DNA from: Chloroflexi bacterium TSY
GTDB lineage: Bacteria > Chloroflexota > Anaerolineae > Caldilineales > Caldilineaceae
Length of the DNA: 64,000 bases
NCBI GenBank assembly: GCA_019217005.1
Contig: JAHBNG010000079.1
Span: forward strand, 3,266 to 67,265
Reading direction: 5' to 3'
The notes beneath the pieces were generated by a model, which saw only the letters and a program-made list of their open reading frames with translations, was not told the DNA's origin and made no database searches. Of the stretch, positions 7,526 to 19,400 are shown piece by piece; within the stretch, counting starts at the first letter, position 1; every line of letters starts with the position of its first letter. The translations under genes were made by a program, and so were the position numbers.

Positions 7526-7601
7526 CTTGTTTGCAGCTCGTTTCTAGATGGCAGAGTCTATTCGTTTGTGATGTGAAACAAACAGGCTGTTTGTTTTACT
7601 A

Positions 7602-7880
7602 TTAGGGGAAATCTGCCACATATTTTTCGACAGGGATCAATAGATCGCTCCCTGTCTTCTTGTAATATTTATAGGCGGCGGTTATTCGATGCCCACCATC
7701 TTCTAGCACATAGGTTTTCCCACAACCACAATTGAGCAGGCGAATTGGGTCATGAATTGTGTTGCCAGCCCGTAATGATTTGAAGACTGTTTTCAGTCTT
7801 TCATCATCTGCACGAACCCAGTTGATGGGCAGTTGAACCAGTTCACTGACAGGAATCTGCTGAATCGTCACGGTGTTCAT
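7602..7880 (-). CDS. Small ParB/Srx-type nuclease-fold domain protein
   Basis: A 92-residue protein made of little more than a ParB N-terminal-like domain: VTIQQIPVSELVQLPINWVR, then a segment ending in HDPIRLLN and the signature EDGGHRITAAYKYYK. This fold binds or hydrolyses CTP in ParB and acts as a nuclease or regulator elsewhere. There is no helix-turn-helix, so it is not a partition protein. It stands alone with over 100 bases on each side. Its function is unknown. Confidence 0.65.
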   Translation of the reverse strand: MNTVTIQQIPVSELVQLPINWVRADDERLKTVFKSLRAGNTIHDPIRLLNCGCGKTYVLEDGGHRITAAYKYYKKTGSDLLIPVEKYVADFP

Positions 7881-8022
7881 AAGGCGAATCCAGAAAAATA
7901 AATATACATATGAAGAATCACTTTCTCGACTGGTTCACGCAAGACGCACTACGCAACATGAGTTGTCACCTATCGTTAATTTTCTGGAATGGTCTAATTG
8001 GTTCACGTTCACCCAGGTTTGG

Positions 8023-9177
8023 TCATGATTTATAGGGATCAGCCGCATCGCGCATTCCATCCCCCAAGAAATTGAAAGCCATGACCGTGATCACCACGAA
8101 TACGGCGGGGATGATCGTCCACCAATAGATTGCCACAGCCGCGACGTTCTGCGCATTTTCTAGCAAAACGCCCCAACTCACGGCTGGGGCACGGAGTCCC
8201 AAGCCGAGGAAGCTCAACGCTGTTTCGGCTAAGATCATGTCGGGGATAGCCAAAGTTAGACTGACAATGAGGTAGCTGGCAAAGTTGGGGATCAGATGGA
8301 CACGAATGATGGTTGCTTCACTGACACCAGCGACCCGCGCGGCGCGCACATAATCGAGTTCACGCAATTCAAGAAACTTGCCGCGCACAACGCGGGCCAG
8401 CCCTCCCCAACTGACCAGCGATAGGATCACAGCAATGCCAAAGTAGATTCGAACCATCGGCCACTCTGCCGGAAGCGCAGCACTCAACGCCAGCCAGAGA
8501 GGAATCGTTGGGATCGAGATCAGAAACTCAATGACACGTTGGATAATTGTATCAATAATGCCACCAAAATAGCCAGAGATCCCTCCCAACGTCAGGCCGA
8601 TGATGAAGGAGAGTGCTACCCCAACCAGACCGATGGAGAGAGAGAGCCGCGCCCCATGCAGGGTACGAGAAAAGAGATCACGCCCCAGGCTATCTGTGCC
8701 AAAGAGAAAAACACCGACAGGTTCGTCTACGCCAAAAAGATGTCGATCGGTTTCGATGAGCCCCAACAGCTTATATGATTCGCCACGCACGAAAAAATGG
8801 ATCGGGTAGCGGACCGATTTGTCTTCCTCGTAAATCCGCTGTAGCGTCTCCATGTCACGCGTGGCGTTTGAACCGTAGATAAAAGGTCCTCGGAAGTTCC
8901 AATCGTCATCGAAGAAATGAACGTAGGTGGGCTGCCGGAATGAGAAGTCTTCGAAGCGGACCTCTTTGGAATAGGGAGAGACGAAGTCCGCGAAAATGGC
9001 GCTGAGGTAGAGAACCAGCAGAACGCTACCCCCAATAATGGCTAATCTGTGACGGCGAAATCTCTGCCACATGAGTTGCCACTGGGAGGCCAGATAATAA
9101 CGTTCTTCAGCACTGAGGCCTGTACGTTCCCGCTGGGCTTCGGTCTGCTCCGACTGAGTTGGGCTGGCGACAGACAT
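8023..9177 (-). CDS. Oligopeptide-type ABC transporter permease (OppC/DppC-like)
   Basis: A 384-residue inner-membrane permease. It has a cytoplasmic N-terminus, a first TM (LAIIGGSVLLVLYLSAIFADF), a long extracytoplasmic insert of about 100 residues, and the BPD_transp_1 core with five more TMs. The EAA-like loop reads YVRAARVAGVSEATIIRVHLIPN. The FGTDSLGRDLFSRTLHGARLSL motif region is typical of the OppC/DppC subfamily. It follows the OppB-like gene by only 3 bases. The ATPase genes normally found next are absent; the next gene downstream is the ParB-like one. Confidence 0.92.
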   Translation of the reverse strand: MSVASPTQSEQTEAQRERTGLSAEERYYLASQWQLMWQRFRRHRLAIIGGSVLLVLYLSAIFADFVSPYSKEVRFEDFSFRQPTYVHFFDDDWNFRGPFIYGSNATRDMETLQRIYEEDKSVRYPIHFFVRGESYKLLGLIETDRHLFGVDEPVGVFLFGTDSLGRDLFSRTLHGARLSLSIGLVGVALSFIIGLTLGGISGYFGGIIDTIIQRVIEFLISIPTIPLWLALSAALPAEWPMVRIYFGIAVILSLVSWGGLARVVRGKFLELRELDYVRAARVAGVSEATIIRVHLIPNFASYLIVSLTLAIPDMILAETALSFLGLGLRAPAVSWGVLLENAQNVAAVAIYWWTIIPAVFVVITVMAFNFLGDGMRDAADPYKS

Positions 9178-9180
9178 AAC

Positions 9181-10173
9181 TTAAGCCTCCATCTCGTTGA
9201 AGCGAATACGGGGATCGACCAAAACCAGGACCATATCGGAAATGAAGGTACCAATGACCGTCAAAACCGTTAAGAAAAAGAGTAGACTTGAGGCCAGAAA
9301 CATATCCTCCGAGATCAGGGCGCCATAGAGTTTGGGGCCTACGGTCGGCAGGTTGAGCACCAGCTCAACGATAAATCCGCCGGAGACAATGTAGGGCAAG
9401 ACCCAACCGATTGTGCTGGCGATAGGATTTAGCGCCACCCGCACGGGATATTTGAACAAGAGCCTGTTTTCACCCAGCCCTTTGGCTCGGGCAGTTACAA
9501 CATATTGCCTACCGAGTTCATCAAGCAATGAAGCGCGCATCACGCGAATCAGCCCTGCTGTGCCTGCTGTGCCGATGATGATAATCGGCAGTGGAAGATG
9601 CTGAAGCAAGTCGACAAACTTCGCAAAACTCCACGGTTCACGCATATATTCAATCGAAAATAGTCCGCCAACCTTCATGCCGGCGTTGAGTAAAATATAC
9701 ATCAGGATGAGTGCCAATAGAAACCCAGGCATCGACATCCCAAGAAAACCTACGAACATGGCGACATAATCCCCAAGGGAATATTGGTTGGTCGCCGAGT
9801 AAATGCCGATGGGGATCGCCACAATGTACGTTAACAGCAATGTTGAAAGGGAAATCGTCACAGTGAGCCCGATGCGATCACCGATCACCTTCCCGACCGG
9901 TTGCTGGTGACGAAAAGACCAGCCCAAGTTTCCCTGCAAAAGCTGGCTACCCCAACGGAGATATTGAATATAGGCTGGCTGATCCAGACCAAACTGTTTC
10001 CGCAGATTCTCCAACCGCGCGTCGTCGAGTTGTCGTCCTGTCCTAGCTGCTTCAAGAGCAATATTATCGACAAAATCACCAGCCGGTAGCTGGACAATCA
10101 TGAAACTGACGATACTCGTCAACAAGACAATCACCAGCATGAACAGTAGACGCCTGATGGTATAAGACCACAT
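9181..10173 (-). CDS. Oligopeptide-type ABC transporter permease (OppB/DppB-like)
   Basis: A 330-residue permease starting at the ATG 10173 (MWSYTIRRLLFMLVIVLL), the usual N-terminus of the family; an upstream alternative adds 14 residues. It has six TMs, a periplasmic loop between TM1 and TM2, and an EAA-loop YVVTARAKGLGENRLLFKYPVR followed by an aligned AL-P motif. It pairs with the OppC-like protein to form the pore. It is separated from the binding protein by about 105 bases containing a stem-loop. Confidence 0.92.
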   Translation of the reverse strand: MWSYTIRRLLFMLVIVLLTSIVSFMIVQLPAGDFVDNIALEAARTGRQLDDARLENLRKQFGLDQPAYIQYLRWGSQLLQGNLGWSFRHQQPVGKVIGDRIGLTVTISLSTLLLTYIVAIPIGIYSATNQYSLGDYVAMFVGFLGMSMPGFLLALILMYILLNAGMKVGGLFSIEYMREPWSFAKFVDLLQHLPLPIIIIGTAGTAGLIRVMRASLLDELGRQYVVTARAKGLGENRLLFKYPVRVALNPIASTIGWVLPYIVSGGFIVELVLNLPTVGPKLYGALISEDMFLASSLLFFLTVLTVIGTFISDMVLVLVDPRIRFNEMEA

Positions 10174-10208
10174 TGCGTGAATACTCCGAATCGTGACAAG
10201 ATGAAAGA

Positions 10209-10254
10209 ATGACAAGACAAGATGATTTCGTACATCACCTTGTCATCTTGTCAT
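10209..10254 (-). promoter_or_regulatory. Intercistronic stem-loop in the ABC operon
   Basis: ATGACAAGACAAGATGA pairs with TCATCTTGTCAT between the binding-protein stop and the permease start. Such hairpins commonly protect the upstream message, so the binding protein would be made in excess over the permeases. The effect is inferred. Confidence 0.4.
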
Positions 10255-10279
10255 CTCATCATCGTGTCATAAGAATCAC

Positions 10280-12256
10280 CTACTGTTCAATCCACCACGT
10301 ATCCAATTGATAAGCGGACATCACGCCCCAAGCAACAATGGGATCCTCTGTGGGTGCGTTGCGTAGTCGATTCCCGTAAACAAACACGGCTGGTGGTGAA
10401 GTGGTCGTCCCAAAGAAATAGAGATTCTCAACGTTAATTTTGATAATTTCGTTGATCTTCTCTTCGTACTCAGGGCTACCGGCGGGCGTATCAAGCCATT
10501 CCCAGACCAGCTCATAGACCTGTTTTATCTCATCTGGTGGTTCAATTCCTGTTTCACCATCTGTATCCAGCCAATTTCGCCACTCGAGGGAAGACATGGG
10601 GCAGCAGCTCTTCCAATGCCAAGGCGGCATGAGCCGAATGGGGTAGCGGGCGCGACCCAACTGCTCTGCGCCACCATCAGAACTCCAGATCCCCACATCC
10701 GTCTCGTTGGCAACAGAGGCCGCCTTCCATGGATCATAAGGCATAAACTTGGGTTCAAATTTGACGCCGATCTCTTTCCAATGCAGCGCAACCAAATCAA
10801 GCAACTCATCTGAGTAGGCAAGATAGTCAATGGTATGTTGACCGATGATGGTCAGCGTTTCACCATCAGGGCGTAGTCGAAACTCGTCGTTGGCGTCCCA
10901 CTCAAGTCCAATTTCGTCCAGCAGCTCATTCGCCCGGTCTACATCATGCTCAGCGAAGTAAGTGCCCATCCACTCCTCAAAGCCGGTCCAACTGGATGAG
11001 ACTGGAGCGGTCCAGGGTTGGGTTAATCCATAGAGGATATTCTCACTAATTTCGTCGCGTTTAATGGCCAGGGAGAGGGCTTGACGGAAGCGAATGTCGT
11101 TAAAGAGTTCGTTCTTGATCGGATCAGGGTGGGTATAGTTCAGCGCAAAGCCCACGGCAAATGATTCGTCGGTCCGCGGCCACAGGTGGACCGTAAAGCC
11201 GCCCGACTCTTCATTCTGTTTCAAGACGGGAAAGTCGGCGACGCTCAGACCAGTGAAGTCAGCAAAGTCAAGGTCGCCAGACATAACGCGCAGCGGGGTA
11301 CTGGAGAAGTCCTCTGCCAGGGCCACCAGTAGTTCATCCGCATAGGGAAGCTGATTGCCGGCCATATCAACTTTGAAATAGTAAGGGTTACGCTCCCACA
11401 GTGCCGAATCGGCACCGATCTCTTTGACCAGCCACGGATTTAGCGTTGGCGCCATCGGATCGGCATTATAGAACCGCGTGTAATATTGCACGGCCTGCTG
11501 CCATGTTTCATATCCCTCTGACTCAGCCAATGCCTCCGCACCGTCGCTGTAGTCGGGCATATATTGCTTGATGAAATGTTCTGGATTTGCGCGTGGCCGA
11601 CCGGCAAAGACTTCCGTTGCACGATAGTATGGGACAGCAAAGGTGTATTCTATCGTATAATCGTCAATGACGTTCAAACCCATCAACTCGTCACCAGGCG
11701 TGAAATCGGTCGAGATTTCTGGAGTGAGATCAGCATTCTGCAAAATATCGTTATACCAAAATTCGAAGTCAGCGGCAGTGAAGTCATCACCATCAGACCA
11801 CTTCATGCCTTCGCGCAGGTGGATCGTGAGGCTCATGGCATCGTCGGATAGCGTCACCTCTTTGGCAATATTGGGCTGGAAGCTGCCATCGAGGTTCACC
11901 AAAAGCAACCCCTGCTGAGAGCTCTCGGTTAGCTGGGTAAAAACACCGGCCCCTTCTAAAAGACCCAGCAAACGCATCGGCCCACCATATTGACCAATTT
12001 CGACTGGTGTGACAACCAATACATCATTTGGCAACCGTTCGTCTACAGGGGGTAGGGCACCGCTTGCAACCAATTCTGCCAGCATTGGTGACTCGTTATA
12101 GCCATCGGAACTTGAAACTGCATCGGTCGATGAGTCAGCGCTTGATGCATCAGCGGCTGGTTCGGCGGCTTGGGGCGATTCCGCAGGGCCACTACCACAG
12201 GCAGCCAGAAGCGCCACGATCAGAATCAAACTCGTTCGCTTGATTAACTTGTGCAT
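10280..12256 (-). CDS. Extracellular solute-binding lipoprotein, family 5
   Basis: A 658-residue SBP_bac_5 protein. The start at 12256 is fixed by a GGAGG site 8 bases upstream. A lipoprotein signal (LILIVALLAACGSG, Cys lipobox) is followed by a Ser/Ala/Asp linker. The body includes DDYTIEYTFAVPYY, the family signature near LREGMKWSDGDDFTAADFEFWYNDI, and FRQALSLAIKRDEI. It heads the operon and would deliver peptides or other oligomeric ligands to the permeases. At about 660 residues it is longer than DppA (about 530), as in the larger carbohydrate or peptide binding clade. A MITE-like element and a 590-base gap lie upstream. Confidence 0.92.
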   Translation of the reverse strand: MHKLIKRTSLILIVALLAACGSGPAESPQAAEPAADASSADSSTDAVSSSDGYNESPMLAELVASGALPPVDERLPNDVLVVTPVEIGQYGGPMRLLGLLEGAGVFTQLTESSQQGLLLVNLDGSFQPNIAKEVTLSDDAMSLTIHLREGMKWSDGDDFTAADFEFWYNDILQNADLTPEISTDFTPGDELMGLNVIDDYTIEYTFAVPYYRATEVFAGRPRANPEHFIKQYMPDYSDGAEALAESEGYETWQQAVQYYTRFYNADPMAPTLNPWLVKEIGADSALWERNPYYFKVDMAGNQLPYADELLVALAEDFSSTPLRVMSGDLDFADFTGLSVADFPVLKQNEESGGFTVHLWPRTDESFAVGFALNYTHPDPIKNELFNDIRFRQALSLAIKRDEISENILYGLTQPWTAPVSSSWTGFEEWMGTYFAEHDVDRANELLDEIGLEWDANDEFRLRPDGETLTIIGQHTIDYLAYSDELLDLVALHWKEIGVKFEPKFMPYDPWKAASVANETDVGIWSSDGGAEQLGRARYPIRLMPPWHWKSCCPMSSLEWRNWLDTDGETGIEPPDEIKQVYELVWEWLDTPAGSPEYEEKINEIIKINVENLYFFGTTTSPPAVFVYGNRLRNAPTEDPIVAWGVMSAYQLDTWWIEQ

Positions 12257-12313
12257 TGATGTTCCTCCTTCATTAGCTCCTCTTCCACAATTGTACGCAC
12301 GTCGCTTTTTTCG

Positions 12314-12388
12314 AGTGTGTACCACAAAGTGTGTAAATGAACACTGCTCAGTCGAGAACCACTGCAGTTACACACTTTGGGACACACT
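12314..12388. repeat. 75-bp MITE-like element, copy 1
   Basis: Terminal inverted repeats AGTGTGTACCACAAAGTGTG / CACTTTGGGACACACT. A second copy lies at 53201-53277. It sits 58 bases before the binding-protein start and so may carry or disrupt its promoter. The ends resemble transposon termini of the GTGTGTCCCAAA type, but I cannot name the family. Nothing else is recognisable in 12389-12707. Confidence 0.65.
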
Positions 12389-12707
12389 CCCCTTTTTTCG
12401 TGGGCATTATTTGCTCGGGTATACAATAGGGAGACAAATTTCTTGATAATTCGATTGACGGTAACTGATTGCACACCGGCAAATGCGCCAAAGACTTTCT
12501 TCCTCCCATACTACTGAGGGCAAAGACTCTGTATACAGACGTTAGGGGATAATCAAAATCACAATACTGCGGTTGGCAACATATTCTACCACGCTCGATT
12601 CATGAGTAACAAACAGTTGGCTCTCAGTAGGAAGCATTTCACTTGCTACATAGATTCATGAATCGCGTAGGAATATGATCACCCCAAATAGAATGGTTCA
12701 ACAGGCT

Positions 12708-12846
12708 CTTAGGAATGAGCTATAAATAACTTGGACATTTGGAGATTGTGAGAGTAGAGATAGAGAGATTCGGCCCTTGTAATCTCTAATCTCTCAGTCT
12801 CTAATCTCGCACAAACTGTACAAGTTGTTAAATTCCCATTCCTAAG
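12708..12846. repeat. Dispersed palindromic element, copy 2
   Basis: The arms CTTAGGAATGAGCTATAAAT... and ...AAATTCCCATTCCTAAG form an imperfect terminal inverted repeat of about 26 bases. The interior has GAGATT/AATCTC repeats. It has no coding capacity and no clear target duplication. Confidence 0.6.
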
Positions 12847-12914
12847 GGAGTGAGACGAGAAATCGAACCATGAAGAAAATGAAGGTATTGAAGAAGAGGC
12901 AGACAATCCTTCAG

Positions 12915-15900
12915 TTAGAACAAGCAGCGATTCATCTGAGGCTGAGGCACTATGTAATTGAATAGTGGCAAATAGATATTTGATTGATGTGGGAAACGTT
13001 CGTCCGCCTGACCAGCGTACAGAGAAGGAGGCACCTCGACTGTTCCAGAATCATCCTGATCGATCTGCTCGCTCACAAACCCAGGCGATCCGCCAATCTG
13101 TTCACTACGCCGCCAGTTATGTACAGAATTGGCAAATGCACCGACGTTGACACGTTCTAAAGACCACCCTCGACCATCCGCACGATACGGCCATGGATCC
13201 GCATCATCGTAGGCAACTTCATCCACAACGTAGTAAGGACGCAACCCATTTGGTGCTGCCTGCCCTGGTTTCTCCAGGATGATCTGTTCCCCACCATTGC
13301 TTAACTTCCCTCGATATGGTCCCACAATCTGAATATCTGCACCAAGAGCGTACTCCTGTCGGAACTGCTCAGGCTCAATGGGAACAACTAAGAGCGTCCT
13401 TTGTGGCAAGAGCGACGTCCCAGACGGAAACTCATAGGTGTCGACGCCACGCAGTCGCCAGCGATATTCAGGTTGGGCAGGGTCAAATAGAGCGACCGAC
13501 TGGTTTGAACGGTTGAACAATTCAAGATATTCAGTTCCAGTCCGTGGGTGATACATCAGTTCGCTGATCACAATCTGGTCAACGTAGGGAGCGGCATTGA
13601 CCATACCTGGTGTCAGTGTCCCCATTGTTGTCCAGCGTTTTTGAGCAACTGTTTCAACATTGCCTCCTGCATCGGGCACAAAGCAATTTCCCTGCGATAG
13701 ACCAGGGGGCACGGCATCAAATTGAACAGCCTCTCCATGACCCGTAAGGTGCCCAGCAGCATCGGCAGACAAGAGATAGAGTATGTTGTTCTCTAATTGA
13801 ACGGCAAATCCTAGCTGTTGTTGGGAAATTTGGAGATAATCGTAAGGTGCAATCCAGGTACCTGATGGGATCTGATAGCGCATTGGGCGTTTGGTTATAG
13901 AGCTCTACAAAAGAACTGGTGGTTGGTAGCGGTTGCAGCGCAACTTCATTGAAAAGAATTGGCGAACCACTTCTCCCCACTGTATCTGGTTGACCAGGTG
14001 ACCCATTCCGGGCTAAGCTGACGTGCCAACCATCTGAATCTGCACCAGCTTGGGAAGCCAATGGTTGCACAAGTGAATAGCCGCCGCCATCGGCCAAAAC
14101 GTGTGTCAAAGCAGAATCACTGTATGTGATGCGCAAGAACTCTTCGCCACGCAAATCGGTCAATCCAACTGTCTCACCTCGATTACTCAGATTGCCCTTG
14201 TAGCCGACTCGGTTGCCGGGGGCAAAACCATATTTGCGGCGAAAGGCTTCGGGATTCTTTGCGATGACTAGTGCCTCTCCCGGTATCATCCGTTGACCTG
14301 CGGGTATGAGATGTTCTATGCCGCTTGTCAGACGAGTGCCACCAATATCAAGATGGGTTTCGCCTGCATTGTGTAACTCAACATACTCAAACTCCTCGCC
14401 ATCAGATGGATTGTACATCACTTCGCTGATCTTGAGTTTGGTCAACATACTCGCAGACTGATCAGAGGCCGGGAAAAAAGATGCTTGGTGCAATGGACTC
14501 CATTCATTCGTCGATTGATCGAAGACCCGTGCTTTCACCAATGTGGTTTGGGTTAATCTGACTCTTGCTTGGCTCTCCACTTGAATACTAGTTGGTGACC
14601 CAACGCCGCCATATGCACGTGGATCGCTTCCATCGAGTGTATAGATGATTGTACCAGTTGCGCCATTCGGGTTGGAGATCACAAGCTCCAATCCGCCCTC
14701 AACAGTGCCACCAGGCGGGTTAAAGTGGGGTGCCACAAGTGAGGGATAGAGTCCACGTCGTCTGTATTGGTCCAACAGAATGTTGGTGCATTGCGGAAAA
14801 TACAGAGTCGTGAGGCGATGTTGTTCGGCCATCCAGTGGAGATCTCGCGTGTAGAGCTCAAAAGGGGGACTCTGGTATGGATGCAGATCACGTCGATAGT
14901 CACCCCAGCGGGCAGATTCGGCCACAACCGCATCCTCGATTTTGCCCACGAGTGTTGCATAGCGGGCTTGGCTGGCGGCAGGGGTCAATGCCCCATCACC
15001 AAAGAGGTGATGCTGAATCCGGTCGGCAAAGAGGATGCGAAACTCAGCATTTTGGCTCAGTTGTTGAAAGAAAAAAGTGGGTTTTTCGGCCAACACTCTG
15101 CCAACAACATCTTCCTCTATGTTGGTCAAGATGCTTTCAGAATCCCATACATAGAGCCGAAATGGTGCGTCTTGCTCGCGGCGGCGCGCTGCGTACCAGT
15201 TTTTGCGGTCCCAGTCTCGGTTTCCCATGTAGTGATTAAGAATCATATAATCGGCCAGATTGACGACATCGATGTATCGTTGAATAGCCCGATAAGAAGC
15301 GTCATCGGCCAATCCAGCCCGCGCAAGTGCCATTAACGCCTCCCACTCCGCGCCATCCCCCTCCACTACATCGCCTGAGTTGAGCACATCGTATTGCTCT
15401 TTGGGCCCACCCAAATAAGCGGCCAGAAAGGAAGCCGTTGGCTGTTCGTGGACGGTGTAGAGTCCCCAATAGAGACCGTTGATATAAAGATGGACCGACA
15501 GACCGTGTGTCGATATCCAACCCATGGCACGCTGCGAATCCATGGCCCACAGATCGCGAATATATTGAGCAATTTGGCGCTGGCTGGACGCCGGATGAAT
15601 CCAGGTGCGGTTGTAACCAGCACGCAAGATGAGGGTATCAAAGCGGTCTGTTGCGTTCCCCGTGGCGCTTTCGGTATGTTTAAAAAGAGGATAGAGGAGA
15701 TCGCTGCTCCCATAGCGACTTCTAAAAATCAGGCGAAACGAGTGTTTTGGAGAATTTTCTGCTTCCCGGCTGGCACGACCGTGAAGACGGATCCCTGCAT
15801 CGATTTGAAAGCCCTTACCTTTTGTGGAATCTGGTTCGAGCAACTCAACCCCAACCGGACGCTCCCAGGCAAGATCTTCCATCTGGGGATGTTCATAGAT

Positions 15901-16482
15901 GCCCCGTTCCGGGTCAAAGAGATCAACGGGGTCAATGGACAATGCAAGCGAAGGGATGGCCGTCAGCCCGTCACGCACAGCTTGTGTATAGGCGGGATCG
16001 AGCACCACTTCCGGATCCATCTCATAATCTGCCGGTAGGTCAGACCAAGTAAAGGGATAGCCAGAACGTCCTGACTGTTGACGCATAACATCCTCGATAA
16101 AGAGAAATGTATGGGTTGCAATTTCCGAAGGACGTAATTTACCGCTTGGTTGGTAAGCAATTGCTCGTATGACGGCAGAAGTGCCGATGAAAATGGATCG
16201 CCCATAGAGCACGCCATTTTGCGCCGATGGGGCAGAACCATCGGTGGTATAGCGAATTTGCGCATTCGGTGTAACAGTGGAAAGTTCGAGGAAAAATTGG
16301 TTGGGATAAAAACCCCGTTCGTGGCTAAAGGTTGGTGCGACGACCTGATCGAGTGGGGTTTGGGCTGCGGCGTTGGTGGATGTGAGAGTTGATGCAATCG
16401 TTGGTAACGGGTTGAATGTCGTCCAAAATAGCACAAATAGAACAGGAAGAACGATCAATCTGCGATATCTAGAATCTAACAT
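12915..16482 (-). pseudogene. CotH-kinase / lamin-tail secreted protein, frameshifted
   Basis: Two frames together encode a paralogue of the protein at 16493. It starts at 16482 with a signal peptide. Next come a chitobiase C-terminal-type Ig module (IRYTTDGSAPSAQ), a CotH kinase domain (GIRLHGRASREAENSPKHSF, then YINGLYWGLYTVHEQ and YVWDSESIL), a second chitobiase-type module (IIYTLDGSDPRAY) and lamin-tail domains. Near 13885-13905 the reading frame changes after ELYNQTPNA. Alignment to the paralogue shows about 15 codons (the VDISGWGLTDD region) are also missing, so a frameshifting deletion is likely. The downstream part continues to 12915 with another lamin-tail domain. It starts 10 bases after the paralogue stop, so the two form an operon. 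Confidence 0.8.
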
Positions 16483-16492
16483 ACTATATTAC

Positions 16493-19400
16493 TCAGCGCA
16501 TACAGGCCGTGCGTTGCGGTATGGGTCTCTTATCCATAAAGAGCGGCAGTAGGATCTCAGAGTCGGGCTTTACAAACGGGGTCAAACTTTTCTTGGTGTC
16601 CAAACTCTCTGTCCCATCCATTGAGATGGATCCGTTCTCCACACGTCCAGGCGAACCGCCATTTGCATCACTTGCTTGCCAATTCTGTGCCGTATTGCCA
16701 TACTGGGTCACATCGATCCGAACCAACGACTTCCCATCCCCATCCGTGGCCTCCGGCCAAGGCGCTTCGTCCCCATATTGAACGACATCAACAGTGGCAA
16801 AGTTCACCACACCGTTTGGCAACCGTTCTGTTGGACGCTCCAACGCGATGCGCTCGCCGTTGTTTCGCAATCGTCCAGGGTATGGCCCGATGATCTGCGT
16901 ATCAGTTGGGATTGCATACGTACTGCGCAGGACGGATGGATCACCGTTCGTCAATAGCAGCGTTTCTCCAGGGTGCAAGACAAGATTGGATGGCAACACA
17001 AAGTCACCAATGCCGTCGATTCTCCAAGGCACCTGTGGCGCAGATAAGTCAAAGAGCGATACTGAACGGCTTGAGACATTGACCAGTTCGAGATATTCTG
17101 GTCCCATGTGTGGGTTATAATGTATTTCGCTTATGACAACCGGCCCAACCAGGGGCTTCGTGTTGGCACTCCCCTTTGTTGACGATCTTAGCGGTGTCCA
17201 ATGTTCATGAGATTCATGCCCGAGTGAATCTGATGGCAGAGTACAACGACCATATGGCTGACCTACCACAGAGGATTCAAGCGAAAAGCCATGGCCATAC
17301 CCTGTTAACTCGCCATTATCATTGAGCGCAATCAGATAGACTCCTTCGCTCTGACGATCCAACAGAAAGGTGCTTTGGTCCAAGTCGACAACTCGGTAAC
17401 TGTAACCGGCTATGCGTGTATCATGTGGAAAACGATACCGTACTGAACGACTTGGATCGTCAGTCAGGCCCCAACCGCTGATATCTACCAGATTCTTTGA
17501 CCTGTTATAAAGTTCAACATAGGACGTTTCTCCAGAAGCCGGATGACTCAATAGCTCATTGATGACAACCGGTGATGTATAGTGATTCTCTGGATCCGGC
17601 ACCGTTGGGGAACCACCTCTTCGTGTGCTGATCTGCCAAGGTTTTATCACGTCGTTCGCTGTATCGCGGACTAATGAATACCCAGCCTCATCTGCCAGAA
17701 TCAGTGACGGCTCCTTGTCTGTATAATCCGTGGTGAGCACCGCATTCGCATCTCGCCCGTTCAACACAATTCGTTCTCCACCATCGGCCAAGTATCCAAG
17801 ATAACCATGCTGATTGAAGGATTCGATTCCATATTGTTCAGCAAAGAGTTGTGGGTTTTTTGCAATCACGAGACGCGCTCCAGCATCAAGGTGCATTCCG
17901 GCTGAAAAGGAATACGAAATACCATCGGCAAAAACAAACCCTCCCAGATCCACCATTTCTGGCCCGACATTCGCAATTTCAAGAAATTCATACATATCCC
18001 CTTCAGCCGGATTATACATAATCTCGGTGATCTGTAGATCGGTCGTATTCTCTATTTTAGGTATGAATTTTCCCTCATAGAGAGCGCTCCACGCGCCTTC
18101 ATGATAGACGCGCGCCTTCACATGAGTGCTTCTGCGCAGATAGATATGGACTTGTTTGCCACTTGTATGACCTCTAGGTTTGCCGCGATTATGGGGAGGG
18201 CGTGGATCCGAACCATCCAGGGTATACCAAAGCATACCGGTGGAGTTCCGGTTCTGTAACGAGAAGGAAAAATCTGCAGAGACGAGCCCACCGATGTGAT
18301 TTGCGACTGGCGCGTCAATACGGGGAAGCCATCCATTTGTCCGGTATTGTTGCAGCAATACGGCCGTTCGATTGGGGTAAAAAGTTGTCAACAGACGACG
18401 GCGTTCGCTCTCCCAATAACCGTTTCTTGTGTAGAGCGCAAATGGTCCTTCTCTGTAGGAGTCTACATCGCGCCGATAGTCACCCCAGCGGGCAGATTCG
18501 GCAATGACGGCCTTGTCAATTTGATTGGTCAACGCTTGGTGTCGCATCGCTGCCGCTTGAGGGGTCAGGGCACCATTGTTGGTGAGATGGAGACGGGCTC
18601 GATCCACAAAGAGCATCCGAAATTCACTATTTTGCATGAGCTTATGAAAGAGGCGAGAAGGGCTGTTGCCATTGATCACATTGGTGACATCTTCGTGTAG
18701 ATTGTAGAGAGTACACTCGGCGTCCCAGCTAAAGAACCGGAAGCGGGAGAGTGGCGAGCGGCGCCGCCCAGCATACCAATTGGTGCGATCCCAGTCGGTA
18801 TTGCCCAAATAGTGATTTAGGATCATGTAATCGATCAGGTTCTCAAAATCGATGAGCTGGGCCATCGCCCGATAAGTTGCATCGTTGGCCACATCTGTTT
18901 CGGCCAACTCGACGGCTCTCGCCCATGCAGCTTCCTCACCGCTGTGTGGATCGCCCGCGCTCATCACGTCATATTCTTCTTCGCACCCGCCAAAATAGGT
19001 TGCCAGAAAGGCAGCATCGGGTCGTTCGTGTAAGTTGTAGATTCCCCAGTAGAGACCATTGAGATAGAGATGGACAAAGAGCCCACGTGCGGCCAGTTGC
19101 CCCATCGCCGACTGGGTTTCACGCGCCCATTGATCACGCATATATTGCGCGCTGGCACGCTCATCTGGATCGCGGTGCGTCCATGCCCGATTATAGCTGG
19201 CGCGTAGCACAAGCGTGTCAAACTCTGTGGCCCTATCATACTTGCTGTGTTCTGCTTGAATGAATGTTGCATCTGCAGGCTCAGTGTCCATTGAGCCTGC
19301 ATCAATGCCATCAAACAGCGGAAACCGCAATTTGCTTTCCCCATATTGCGTTTTGAAGAGCAAACGAAAGGAATGTTTGGGCGTATTCTTCCCTTGCCGA

